A stretch of DNA of 64,000 bases. It comes from Cardiocondyla obscurior. Its lineage: Eukaryota; Arthropoda; Insecta; Hymenoptera; Formicidae. The notes beneath the pieces were generated by a model that made no database searches, was not told the DNA's origin, and was given only the letters and a program-made list of their open reading frames with translations. This document shows, one piece after another, positions 1-13,200 of this stretch. The stretch covers positions 1,338,501 through 1,402,500 of the forward strand of contig NC_091885.1 in NCBI RefSeq assembly GCF_019399895.1. The letters run 5' to 3'. The position numbers were made by a program, and so were the translations under genes. Positions within the stretch are counted from its first letter, which is position 1. Each line of letters opens with the position of its first letter.

Positions 1-3000
1 TCTTACTCGAGATTTATTTTATTAATATACCTATACATTTTCGCGTCGATTAGACACGTGAATATCCAAATTATTTAAGTTATTCTTATTATTTAGCGGA
101 ACTTAAGTTAAAGTCTTAATTGAGTGTGGACCAAATTACGTATTTAAATGGCATTAAAAAAAAAAGACGTAAAAGATGTTTCATATTTCAAGTAAAGTGT
201 AACATATTTAGTACATTTTAGCGGCCGTGTTAATCGTTATCAAGTTGATTATTGCAGTAAAACGTCGAAACTTTATTTGTAGCATTATCTTATTATCGTG
301 CTTAAATATTTAACGTTAGATATCATTAATATATTAGTTTAATCTCGCCTAAGAGTTTACGACAACCTGCGACGTATGCGGCACACTTACAGCACGTCTA
401 ATTTGAGACATCATTAACGCTTGACACGTGGAAGGGAAGAGCTTGTTCTGTATCTCGCTGCTCATTTTTACGAGCGGCTCGTTACAGCCGTGAGCGCGGC
501 GCGTGCAGTTTATTACACGGTGCATAATTAAGTAGCGCCCATATTTAAAGCCGGCCGCGTCTCGTATGCTAAGTAAGGGGCGCGAGGTGTACGGGCCGAT
601 AGCCTGGCGTATTAATTCAATTTTTCTGCCACCGAGATACCGATTTGAATTCCGCGGTTACCGCCGGCCCTCCTCGAGATTGTCTTTTACGCGTGTATCG
701 CGCCCCGTGGCATTACCGCGAAAAATTCGCTTCCGTATTTTTACAACGGCGCAATGGCGCGGCACGCGGCCCACGGGCTCGTATCGTTATCAGCTGTTAA
801 ACGTTGCGCGTCGTGGGAAAACCGGGCCATTTTACATGAAACATCGCCGCAACGGCCGTAATTCGTTGCCGTTTGCCAGGCGACGTATCGGGAAGTTTGC
901 ATAAAGGTGTGTGTATGCACTTAGCGAACGAACACAGCGACCGCTAACATTCCTGGGTGATGTGTGCCGTCGGTGTGTTATTTTTGCTGCGATTAATTTG
1001 TTTGTGAATGCTCGCCTTCGTTTGGCGTTCGTTCGTTGAGTGTGTGCACACACGGGCCTCGCGTTCGCGCATAAAATTTTACGCACGCATCTCGTCGAGG
1101 ACCCGCTCGTTGTCTTTTATTTTTTTTTCCTCGATATAAATCGCAAGGAAGTTATTATCTTTTACTTCAATTATTATTAAAAATTAACGGCTTCTTAATA
1201 TAAAGCAGCAGATGAATGACAGTTTTCGCTTCGGATGATGTTTCTAAATATGATCCCTGTCACTTATTCAGGTCATAATTTTTGAAATTCGATTTTGTTA
1301 CATGTTCTGACGTGAACAGTTAAATAATAATAATATATTTAAAAGAATATTGATCTTTGTGACCCGAATGTGTAGTTCGATTTTGATTCCGCTGTAAGAT
1401 TTAAGAGATATTTTCGTAATACAATAAGTTATAACACTATTGGATAAATTAAAAGGATATTCCGTCATAAAACGATTTATCATGCTTGAATCATAAATTG
1501 GCGGAATATTTAAAACGATGAAGTACTTACGCTCGTAATACCTAAAATTAACGCACGATTGAATTTGACGTAAATTAAAAAGTAAGTTTAAAAAAAAGAA
1601 AAAAGAAAGAAAGATTTTTCTGCAGTTCGAAGGCTGGCTGCTGGAAAAATTTACTCGGTGAAATAATTAAAAGGCGGTAGTTTATCTTCTCGGTCGAAAA
1701 AAAATAATATTGCGAACGGGGCGAGTCGTCATTTTGTTCGGAGCACGGTTAAAGTTACGGAAAGAGAGATCACTCGTAAAACGCAATTCGATACTGTATC
1801 CGGTTTATTCGTTTACGGGTGTAAAGACTGCACTGGAGGCGGTGAATAGAATCCAACGGTGGGCAACAGGGATAATGGCTTCGCGACATTTCGCCTTTTC
1901 CGCGACGGTAGTAGAAACGGCGGCGGAAGTACGTTTTCCTTTTATTTCCGGTGCAGCGCAGCGCGGTGACAGTGCAGCGCCAAAATAGCCGCCTCCGGCA
2001 ATCGCGCGATAAACACTGGTCTATTCCCTTCTGCCTGGTGCACACGTACCGCTGCGCGCTCCCTTTCGCCCTTTTTCACCTTTCCTTGCCGTGATATCGC
2101 GCCACCGAATTTTTCCGCCGTGTGATTTTCGGGAGCGGAGCGAAAAGAGTGGAAACTATTTTTTTTTTCTTTTTTTTTCCCCCCTTTCTTTTTCTTTCTC
2201 CGAGCTTAAAATTAAAACCGAAAGTACGCGGGTATTATTTCTTTCTACTTCGACGTTGCATATGCGTGTCTCATTAGATCTACATATATAACGATTCATT
2301 TGTTTGATTATTCCGTCCGTTTTAATCATATTTTATTTTTGCGAAATCTTTTTAGGAATTTAATAATTTTTCACATTTCGCGCTGCTGCCGAGGGCGTAT
2401 TCCAATCGAATTTGAATTACAAAATTTATTACATAACTTGAAAATATGGCTGTTTAACGCGAGAAATTTTTAATTCGAAATTAAACTGACGGAGCACTAT
2501 TTTTATATTAATCCATACGTTTGTTAGATTCGTAATTAAAACTTTTAATATTTACGATGGCCGCGGGGGCTCGCCGGGACAGGGAAACGGGGAAATGAAT
2601 AGGTCGCGAGGTGTAATTTATATTATAGTGATCGAGTGAAGTGGGAATTCGCGTTATTCGTTCCGCGCCGCTTATTGCGGCAAGTTTACCTCGGAGGTAA
2701 CGGATACCCCGGCGAAATTTACGGAAACATTCGCGCGGGCAGGCGCATGGCCTCGCCATTTAATCCGAATAGTCTCCCGCGATCGGCAGTAATGGAGCCC
2801 TTCAGCCCCGCGCGTCCGAAGTCTGCGATATTATCGAGCGCGCGACCTCTTCCTCCTCGCTTTTCCCGTACCTCCGCCTGTTCTGCCGCAGTTACGCAAG
2901 TTTCCAATAGCATTATCTCCGGTCGACGGTTTACCAGTAGCGGTCAGAGCATCCTCTTTGTGCAACCCCACCCCCTCCCCTCTCCCCCGTCGTCGCAGCG

Positions 3001-6000
3001 CGGCTCTCCTAATCGATTTAATTAGGATTTTATCGGATCACGGTGTCGATGTGTACTTTTCCGTGCAAACAAAACCCTCCCCTTTCTCCCCGATCACCCG
3101 CGGCCTTTCCCCCGCGCACGTTGTCCATCGTCCTGCGGAACTCCACGGCTTAACCTGGCGACGCTCTCGACCCCGCCGTCGCTCGTATCCCTTCGGCAAA
3201 CAGAAATACCGGTCGAATTAAGTGTCCTCTGGGTGGGCAATCGATTAAACAGAAGACGTATCTGTTCGGGAGCGCGATGGCACCGTCCCGCCCCGGAAGA
3301 ACGTAGAAAACAGCCGGGTGTAACTTTCCGATCCTCCGGCACCCCGTAGCTGCCAAGAAATTTACGGCGACGGGCGTCATAAAATGGATACAAAGAAGCC
3401 GTATTATCTCGCGAGTACGAGAGACCGGGCTGGAAGCCGGAGACGGAGACGTGAATCTGCATATGGAACGCGCATTAAGTAGTTTCTTCCGCGTTTAATT
3501 TAATAGCGCCGGGGCCCACAGTGGGCGAGAGTGCGAGACGACGAGACGCTCTTCGCCTCCCCGCGCTTCGCGTCTCTCGAGCTTCGAGCTTTTAGCGTCG
3601 TTCGTCCGCGAGCCTTGCACGCCTCGTCGTATTTTGACGCCCTGGACAATATTTTAGTATCTAGATTAAGATAGAGCCCGGTTCCGATCAAACACGCCGC
3701 GTTACGACCGAGACGCGAAGGAGACATTTCGCCCGTAATATTTCCGTATCTTTACGCGCGGATCGACCCGCGTCGTATTTCCGCCGGCGACGATCGTGTG
3801 TCATAATAGAAATCACAGCGTAGATCGGACGTGTCGAGTCTGAGAAACGTCGAAGGGGAGAGGCCGAGTATCTTTTTGTTATTCCGCCGCCTCGGTTCCA
3901 CCCTCGCTTATCGCGCGCCCCGTGATCGAAAGAGCTCCATTATTTTTATCTCCATTCCATTAAAGTGCCTTCCGTACGCGTAATCACTATATCCATCTGT
4001 TCCTTACACATTCCCTCAGTTCCAAGCAGGTCGCGCGCGCACCGCTCCCTGGAGTGAACTTCTCTCGATCTCGTTAAGAGGAAAGTCGGCCTTCGGAAAA
4101 CTAAGAATCAAACGGCGAATGCAAATCGATTCCGCGCGCGGGAGAAAACCGTTGAAGAGTTACCGGCGCCGTCTACCGTGTCGATCCGCGTCTCTTTCTT
4201 TTTTTTTTTTTTTTTTCGGGAAGAGGGACAATTTTCGCCGCGGCGCCATCGGGTGCGGCATCTTTTCCGCTGACGTTGGCGCGAGAAAAGCGGGTAACAT
4301 CGAGCATTAGCTTTCGTCTGATTTTATTGGATTCCGCCGAGATGGATGTCGACGGGGAAACACGAGTGTTACGAGAACGAAACGGACGCGTTTTCTCTGC
4401 CGCCGGCGGGAGGGGAGGGATGGGCGAAGCACCCGGTCGGTCGCGCGAACGTGACAAAAACGGAAGACCCTCGACGTTATCCGTGAAGCAGAGGCGAAAG
4501 AAGCAGGTGGCAGACAGGGTACAGGGTAGCTTCATTTCTTCATAACTTGGCGCGACAGCCAAGAGAAAAATTGGTTCTACCCCCGTGCCCAGGCCACGGA
4601 GGTGCAAAAGGATTCGCGTGAGAAGAAGAGGCCGGGGGTGTGCGCGCGGCGGCAAGGGCTCGGAACGCTCTAATATCTTATGATTTAGTGTTGGATGCAA
4701 CGACGCAGCTTAAACACCGCCCTCGGTGGTGTACAGCACTGCCGGCCGATACTGCCTCGAAATTAAACTTCCGCGGGTTCTTCACCGCCTTGTCTCGCGC
4801 CGCCGCCGCCACCCCCGCGCTCTCTCGCTCCGCTCTCTGCTCTCGTCCTCATTTCTTTTTTATCCTCGATACGACATTCCCCGGGAGCCAAGTTTGTACC
4901 CGCACCGTTTTAATTACTCTATAAATACGCCTCGCGCCGCGTCTTCTTTTAGAATTTTAACCGGCCGGTGATATCGTAGAGTACACGTGACACACTTTGC
5001 AGCAAAGGGGAATATTTTTGTACGGGAAATTTGATTTTTTTACCAATGAATTAATTCTCTTTTATATCGCGGAATAATATATGTATATATATATTTTTTT
5101 TTTTTTGCCTCTATGTAATGAAATCTTATAAGCGCGGTTGTAGTTAGTAAATTGTAATAAAATTAAAACTACATATGTGGTTTCCCAATTAATTTTTCTT
5201 TTTATAAATATTTTCCTTTTTTTTTTTTTTATTTAAATTAAATCCTGCACTCGAAAAAATATTTTTTATAGCCTACGGCATGCAGCGCAAACATTGTAGC
5301 TGCATTGCAGAAAAATATGCAAAGTCCAAGTTTGCGCGGAATCACCGGGAGTTCGCTTCGCGCTGCTACCATCTTCTATATTTCATACACACGTCGTAGA
5401 CGCGCGGTAGACAGCCGCTGCCTCTAAATTTACGAGAACAGACGTTAAATAAGCGGTATAAGCCGACGCCGTGGACGCGCTCTTATTCCGTACTGTCGTC
5501 CGGAAAAAAAAAGGAAAAAAAAAAGAAAAAAAAAAGGTTCGGCCGGCGGTCATTTGTCAGTTGAAGCGCGCCCATTAGGAGTGAAAAATCGAGTATCGCG
5601 TCGACCATAAACAAACGAAATTATACAGCCGGCTAGCGGATCTCCGACTGACTGCGGTGTACACACGGCATATTATATCTTGTGTACGCGGGGGTGCGCC
5701 GAGTGGACTCTCTTGGCTTCCCGTCACTCGTTTCCGTCGTCTTTCATTCAGTTGGATTAACGTTTGCGGCATTACCGTCGTCTACCGTCGCAGAGAGCGA
5801 AGCACCGCCTTTGAACGTTTCCCGTTTCGCAATCCCACTAATGATATAAACTGGTTCGCTGTTACTCTCCTCTCGGTTTCACCTGCATTTCAATATACGC
5901 GCGCACACAGCGCGGTAATCTTCTCGCATTGTTTTTTCTTCCTATTTTTTTCTCCCCCACCGCCCCCCTCCTACCCATTCATGTATACGAACCTATAGAA

Positions 6001-7364
6001 AACCCGGGGTATTTCGCGAATATTTATCGAAAAATATTATTTTTAGCATATGACAATGCGGGACTGTTTCTCGGACGCGGCCCCGGCGTATTTTGTTTTC
6101 GGTATCGAATACACGAACGTGACTGTCGGTCACGCGGGGGCGTGTGCAATATATATATCTACCCACATGCAAACATGGGTGGTACATCGTTGCGCTGGCA
6201 ATGTCGATTGTATTCGGTCCATACGCGAAAACTCGTTTTTTACTCCCGTGCAGCCGCGCGCCGGCGACGATACAGCAAATGCGTTACCAGGTTGTTTCAA
6301 TGGACGACATTATTGAGCGAAATGTATATGCGAAAAACTGTGAAAGTAGGAAATACCATGGAGCGTGTACGTACAATGCGTATACGTTATTGTGACGTGT
6401 ATGCGCCTATCATGGTGATTTTATTCGCGAGCTCGTGAAAATTTGCCCACTCAGTGCCAAACAAGTGTCCGATTTGCTCTCGCGGGTACAATAAAAAAAT
6501 TAATTTAGACATATTGGCCTACCGCGCGAACAATTATTGCAATGCCTTTTCGATAACGTCGCTTTTCGAAATGGAATTTAATTTTACAAACACGCCACCG
6601 ACGCTTTACTCTTTACATAATTTAATAGTCGACAGTTCGCATCGGTTATAGCCCACGAAGCAGTGCGACAGGAAGTCTGATAACGACAACCAAAGTAGAT
6701 AAATATATTGGACGCTTTCGATAATTGTGTAATATTTTTATGAACTCGCAAACGCGGAGAATTCATTAAACCTGCGTGCATGTAATTTCGTCTACGTAAA
6801 TCTTTAAGGTATTACTCTTTCTCGCGGAATGATTAAAAAAATATTGAGTCTGCTTGATCTATTTAGTGTCAAAATGATTGCAGAAACTCGGTGGTTTTTT
6901 TAAATATTAATTTTCTCTCCATTAAATCAGTTCTTATGTGACGGAATAAAAAAAATAAATAAGCGATTTTTGAAAGAATTTCGAAAGGAATTTAATAAGG
7001 TTTCAGATGTATGATCACTAACGTACGTAATATTACGTTATCGCCTTTCATCTTTTATAATTTATAAATAAGGGCCCACGCTTCCTGAAAGGGAAACTTG
7101 ATGTTTACTTTATGGCAAAGGTCCACGCAACGCTATAATATAAAATTTATAAGTCCTGCGCGAGAAGGATACATTATACGGGTGCGTGCCGTTTTACGAT
7201 CGCGCCTTAGCCTTTACCGTCAAATTCCGCGCAATATAATATTTATGAAAACGAATTGTAATTATATTTCGTGTAAAATTATACTACAGATCCATGTGCC
7301 CGGCCTTAGCTTTGTTTCAAAGAAATAATTTTCTAAATAAAATTATACATTTCTTATTTTACAG
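1..7364. other. Non-coding DNA, no convincing gene
   Basis: AT-rich blocks (about 1-350, 1100-1600, 2290-2550, 5000-5300, 6780-7080) alternate with CpG-rich blocks (about 360-1080, 2550-4950, 5330-5900). ORFs here are under 180 codons, overlap each other on both strands, and none is flanked by a matched acceptor and donor. There is one good acceptor-like site before 4020, but the reading frame behind it runs through an 18-base T run (about 4199-4216) with no good donor. I read the stretch as intergenic or intronic DNA. Confidence 0.55.
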
Positions 7365-7606
7365 TTGCCTCGCTGTCGCCCGGTGCCTCTCTTTCACGCT
7401 TTCTTCATTTCCTTTCTTTCGACAGTTATTGCGACGATGATTCGGTGTCTGCGGTTATTTTCTACGGTTTTTTACGCGATTTTCGCGAGTTTCCTGCGTT
7501 TGAATGTACGCGCTCGATCGCGGACGCCCGCGAGCGTCAAGTGACGCCACACCTTCCGCAGCAACTTCACGATAGACGCTCTCGCGATCAAAATGGGTGC
7601 CGGTGA
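7365..7606 (+). CDS. Candidate 3' terminal coding exon, unknown protein
   Basis: A strong acceptor (pyrimidine tract ending TTATTTTACAG at 7364) is followed by a frame that opens in phase 1 (two bases, then codons) and stays open for 79 codons to TGA at 7604-7606. A second good acceptor inside it, at 7425, keeps the same frame. The reading is mixed and acidic/aromatic in the middle (for example SYCDDDSVSAVIFYGF) and basic near the end (QQLHDRRSRDQNGCR). No donor of note lies inside it. An AATAAA at 8131 could be the cleavage signal. There is no in-frame ATG, so upstream exons would be needed, and I could not find them in this window. I do not recognise the protein; a chance opening in stop-poor DNA is quite possible. 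Confidence 0.25.
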
Positions 7607-8130
7607 CGAAATCTGCGAGCGCGCCTCCGTTGTCGTGTGGATCGCGAGACTGTTATTTCACTCAACGATTGTCAGCTTCATCTCGATACTACGCGGATGA
7701 GATACGGCTTCGCGTCGGGCTTGGAGTTTTTCGCCGATCAAGAGGTATTCATCCAGAATTCAAGGCGCGCAACCAGTCGCCGTCCCGGGTTCGCGCAACG
7801 ACAAGTCGCGACGCGGTCGCCGGTTATCTTCCTCGTGTTTTTTTTTTTTTTTTTACGGGTCTGCGAGTCGCGCGCGGTTAATTTCGAGAGCTCCGGTAAA
7901 AGTCCCGCGATTTTTGTTAACAATACGCAGCCGATCGCGACGAACCGCGTACTTGCGAGCATGTATTGACGCGCGCGTAAGAGTGTGTGCGTATATGACC
8001 GAGACATGTGTCTGCGCGTCCACCAAGCAGAAGCTGAGAGGAAAGGGCGGTCTAGGAGAGGCACCGGGCGTGTGTGAGGCGACAGCGGGACAACCTAGAG
8101 GTAGGCTTCCTCCATTATTTATTAACTACC

Positions 8131-8136
8131 AATAAA
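8131..8136 (+). terminator. Possible polyadenylation signal
   Basis: AATAAA in a TA-rich context, about 525 bases after the stop of the candidate terminal exon at 7365-7606. The hexamer is common by chance in AT-rich DNA, so it supports that exon only weakly. Confidence 0.2.
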
Positions 8137-9276
8137 ATATCTCGTTATGAGGGGCCGTGAACCGCGCGACGATATCGCTTTCGTCGCGTGCCGCGCGTGT
8201 GTGAGCGTTTACGAAACCCGCGGCGGGAAAGAAAAGGCGAGGAAAGGGAAAGAGAAACGACGACCGGATCAGCCATGATCTCTCTTCGTGCGGCGGGGCG
8301 TACTATCTTCGATCCTCTCAGTAAATTTGGTCCGGGGTCACCTTCGACGTTCGTGCGGAGAGTTCCTTGCGAAACGGTCGGCCGATACCGTCCCTCCTTT
8401 CACGTCGAGCGCTGTCCCCAAGGCGGCCATTTATATGTCCTGCGGGGAAGTTTCGACGGCCTGGCGGGCTTTGCGGTTCCCGAAACGGATACTAAGGGCG
8501 AGCCACAAAGAACGAGGATGGACGCTCCTCTTACTCGGGTTCGCTTCCAGTGGCCACGTAGGGATTAGCATGTTTAGATAGCACTCACGGAGTGTTCCAC
8601 GACCTGCCGAATTAATGCCACGGCGGCACAACTTTGGACCATACCTTGATCCATCTTGATATTCCGGAGAAAATTGAGAAGGGACACGGTTTTCGCTGGT
8701 GCACGGTCGGGAACGAGAAACGGAAACGGCCCTTTTGTAAGTTCCGCCGGGACGTTGAATATTGCTCCGCGCGCGCGCGTCCTTCTTTACTTTAAAAGCG
8801 TCTTACGTCCTGTCTAATATCGGCTTGAAATTTTGAAAATTACTCTTCCGCTCTACGGATGTGCATTCTCCGAAAAGCGTAATGTTACTTCGCGAGCGAT
8901 ACACAATGGCATGCGAACCGGGCACGAAGTAGAGGAGAATAATGAGGAACAAGGGAATTTTAAGGGAGACTGCTTCGCAGAAAAATCGTCCGGGCTATTA
9001 TCGTTTTTATCTACTGTATTAAGAGCGACACGACGGGGTCGGCTTCGCAATCAAAAAAGGATCGCGCAACCTTCGCGAATCGACAACCGTCCGTGCATCA
9101 TATTCCCCCTTACCCAGACTTTAAGTTACGGCTTAGATACGAAGAGCTTTCTATAGCAGATATCCCGAGATTGATCGCCGCTGAGTTCGTGATTTATCTT
9201 TCTTATACCTTCTCGCTTTTTTTTTTTTTCTCTCCGCCTCTCTCTCTGGTTATCGCTAGTACATCATGTTCTTCAG

Positions 9277-9337
9277 AGAGTATACGCGTCTGCATATTCA
9301 TAAAAGATAGTCACAAAATTGAGAAGGTATTTATTCG
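9277..9337 (+). CDS. Candidate internal 61-nt exon, unknown protein
   Basis: A long pyrimidine tract (about 9200-9250, including a 12-base T run and CT repeats) leads to GTTCTTCAG at 9276. The next 61 bases end at TTCG followed by a good donor, GTGAGTGG, at 9338. Entered in phase 1 and left in phase 2, the exon reads SIRVCIFIKDSHKIEKVFI, a plausible mixed peptide with no stop. Both splice sites are good, but the exon is isolated: no partner exon with matching phase could be identified nearby, and it lies upstream of the signal-peptide gene at 26.4 kb. It could be an exon of an undetected gene or a pseudo-exon. Confidence 0.25.
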
Positions 9338-10172
9338 GTGAGTGGCAGGCAATTTACAGTTTGACAAATTAAATCAATCAAAAGGTTTTTCTTCCGGAAA
9401 ATATTAAGACGGCCACCGGCGCCTTTCGCGAATGGGTGATTTATTTTGATTAAGTCCGGTCGATTCTCCTTCCCCGTTTAATTAACCGCGGACCTTAAAT
9501 CACGTTCTGGTTATTAAATTATTAATTAAATTATACACATAATTAAAATTTCGCGCCCTTTGACACTCGGAGGGGGCACAAGTAATTTTCTTTGTGAATT
9601 TTTTTTTCCCTCCCTCGAGTCTCTACGAAATAAATAATCTCTTAACGACCGTTGTCCTTTGCTCGTAAAAAAAATTTTTTCTTAAAAAAACGCGGCAATT
9701 TAAATAAATATATTTGGAATTATATATACAGAACACGTGATGTTTTACAGAGAAATAAAAAAAAATATACGCCTGTAATAATGCAGACGATAACTCGCTG
9801 ACAATTTTGCTAATTAATTTTTGAAAGTAGAAGCTATTTGAAATTTTCTAATTTAATTTGTAATAAGCGTAATAATGTTTCGCGTATAATCTTCAGTTGC
9901 TACGTTTGATATACGCGGGAAAGATAATGCGTGAGCGCATATACTACGGTTTAGATTATATTACGCAATCTCTTGTCAGCCTCATTATCATTTGATTACA
10001 ACGCTTAATCTGCGTTGCATCGATATGGGCTATCCGAGTTTCAAATGGGCTTCTGGTGCAGATAATCTGACTAGAGGGTACAGCGCTATTTTAACCATTG
10101 AATAGTGATCGAAATTTATACGACAATCCAAACGTGTAATACGACCATTTCGCGTGTAAATTTCTTTTTCAG

Positions 10173-10255
10173 GCGAGTGAGTAGAGAACAGAGCGGTGGC
10201 TGTTATTCGACGTAGAAGCTCGCGATTCCAAACTTTTTGTCCGCTCGGTCTAAAG
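10173..10255 (+). other. Candidate non-coding (UTR or lncRNA) exon
   Basis: A very good acceptor (AAATTTCTTTTTCAG, ending 10172) precedes 83 bases ending at TAAAG with a fair donor, GTAGGG, at 10256. All three sense frames contain stops, so it cannot be an internal coding exon; it would have to be untranslated or part of a long non-coding RNA. A minus-strand ORF (10250-10642) overlaps its end but is partly encoded by poly-T and poly-AAT sequence and is not persuasive. Confidence 0.2.
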
Positions 10256-13200
10256 GTAGGGAGTTAAATTTAACGTAGAAAATTTGACGTTCGGAAGTAC
10301 GGTATGTTTTAGACTCAGCTCCCGGCTATTACCTGTCGTCGGCTCGAGCCTAATACATATGAGTTGGCTACCGAGCAACAGGCTGTCGTGACATACATAA
10401 ATCCCAACTAGGTAGCGGGCGGCACACCTGCCTTCGTAGTCGACGTGTCGGGTTTTCCGGAGGGAGCGAGATAGTCGTCGAGCGAGCGACTGGGCCGGGT
10501 GCAGTCTCGTGGAAAACGAAAAAAAGTTTCCGTGCTCAAGAAAGTCCGATGGGGTAAAAGTGGTCAAAGTCGTAAAAAAAAAAGAAAAAAAATAATAATA
10601 AAAAAGGAAAAATCGCGACGCTTTTCGTGAATACCGGATCAATTTTGTGACCAGTTGCCAATAATGATAAATTTGCCGGCGAAAATATTACTATTTCCTC
10701 GCGATGTTATCGCCTGCTGTTCGAGAATGCGTGAAAGGAACGCGAAACAAGGTCGACGAATATTTCTGGAAATTCCACTCGCAATAAAAGTATTGGCGCG
10801 ACGGTGATGCCTCCGCCTCGTCCGCGAGGCTGTCAAAAGTTTTCATCCCCGCGAGCGACGAATTATTGTCCGATCTTCTCCGGGGAAACATCGGTATCAC
10901 GCGTACCCGCTGACGGACGATACTTTAGCGCGCGGGTTTCGCCACGGTGTAACTTATATTTAATTACTGCCGGTAATATATTAGATTTAAAGAGTTTTCT
11001 CGTAAAATATCGCAACATTAAGGAAACCTCCGGCGCTACGCCGCAAGGCGGGCGAGCGAGCGGTCGAAGGAAATGATTTACCTTTCATGAATTCTTTACG
11101 GCTACCTGGACGACTAGAAAACCCCCGAAGTTGCAGCCACTTGAGCCCTCTTTTTCTCTTCCACTCGTCTCCTTTCGCCCCGTCCTCCTCCCCCTTTCTT
11201 TCGACTCACCGCGCTCTCGATCTTCTCCCGTAGCGCACGAACTTTCTATCGTCTCGTCCCGTCCACCACTCCGATATACCCTTAATTTTCCTTAGTCGCT
11301 CGCACTTCTTAACGATTTCCTTTTACTCTTTTACTTAGTTTGGCCGATCAATTAAGAAAGCTCTTAAAACCGCTCGTCGTGCACAGTTCGAGAATTATCC
11401 GTTATCGTTGTGTCGTTCAATTGTTACCGTATTAGTAAGTTGCAGTTTTATGCAAACATTCATTTTTTTTCTTTTTTTTTTAATGAACGTTAAAGCGAAC
11501 TCTTTCAACTAATATTTTCTTATTGTGGTAATCGAATTCGTGCTTACAAATGTCGAGCAAAGCCGTGCGCTGATAATTGAAATCCCTCTACATGTCGCGT
11601 ATTATAATTTGATTTATGCAAATTAACAGAGACGGTATAATTTTTATTCGACAGCGAACAAATCATTCGTGCGAAAAAATAATAGTACACAGTGGGTGGG
11701 GTATCCTGTCTCGAGTGTATCTTTTTTTTTGTCCGTTTGTCGACGGGAATTTTAATTGGCTTTGAATAGGAACCTTCGATTCTCATTGAAAGCCAACGTG
11801 ACGATAAAATATGAACAAAAAAAAAAAAACGCATACGTGAGGCACACACTTGCAAAATCAATATGCGCAACATACGAGAGATTATATCGCCTCATATATT
11901 TTATATTACAAGAATGTAGGAAAAACTTAATAGAGTCATTCGCCTTAATTCATGGTATATCGACCGTACCTAACACGCTTTTCGTAACCTATCTTACCCA
12001 CTTTTAAACCTGGTAAAGCCCTTAAGTCGTAAAAAAGGTGCCCGGTAATACCCCCGATTTACCCCAGCCTCCTATAGTGTGAAGTTAATTCACATTTTCA
12101 GTGAACTACTAGCTAAAGTATGAAATAAAGAAGTGAAGAGTGGCCGTCTACAGCGAAATAAATCGAACCGGTAACCAGAAAAGTGTTTCAATCATTATTG
12201 TATAATTGACAATCTTATTTTATTAGCAAATTTTTTTTTTACTCGATACGGGGTTTTTTTTTAATCTTTTTCTTTTATTTTATTATTCATAATTTTCAGA
12301 TACGAAATTGTATAGCCACAAATTGAGATTTTAATTATTCCGTAACAATTGTCGACATGTTTTAACACGATATTTTCACGATGAAATAAATATAAAGATC
12401 TTTACTATCAAAGTGTTTGGTTGAGCAACGCTTTTCTGTTGCCCTAACCAACGTGCGGCATTCGATTTACGTGCGTGCATTTGAAAGTAATTGCATACGA
12501 ACGTATCGCGAAAGCGAGCGGACCAAAAACAATGTACGCGAGTCCGTGACGAGCGAGTTACCATTCAGCGAATATTCGAAACGTTAACCTGCCGCCAGAC
12601 CAAGTCCCGAGCTTTTTCTCTGTATCAACTCGCATGTAACGATCCGTCGAGGAGAGTTTCATGGTAGTTCGAATAGTCAATGTTCGATGAAAAATGCAGA
12701 ACCGGCGCGTGATATCGTCCGATGGAACAATTCCATTAGAGATCTCGCTTGGGATCGACTGACAAGGGATGTTGGCCGAGAGCGCGGAGATCGAATGAGG
12801 AAAATAAAAAAAAAAAAGGGGGTGGAAAAGCGCAGGAGAGAGACAGAGGGAGACGGCGGGGCGAAGGGAAAAGGCGACGAAAGAGGAGGTAAAACGAGCA
12901 GGGATATTTTTCGGAAAGAGGTTGGAAAACCCAAGCGGCCAGTTGAATTCCATACAATGGCGTTTCGTGCTTCTGTTAAGAGGGCTACCTTCTATACGCG
13001 GAAGTGGAATCTCTATCTAACGTACGTTGTCTTCTTTTTTTTTTTCTCTCTGTCTCTCTAGCTTGTACTAGGCTCGTACATTTAATTTCACGAAAGTAAC
13101 GTCGCATATAACGAAAAGGTTGTCAGCGAATTAAAGATATGTCGCCACGATACGCGTTATCAATGATAAAATTAGGATGCGATTGACACGCCGAACGCGA

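Noticed and set aside
4020..4310. Good acceptor followed by a 97-codon open frame
   Set aside because: The frame crosses an 18-base T run, is Arg-rich, and has no good donor or polyadenylation signal.
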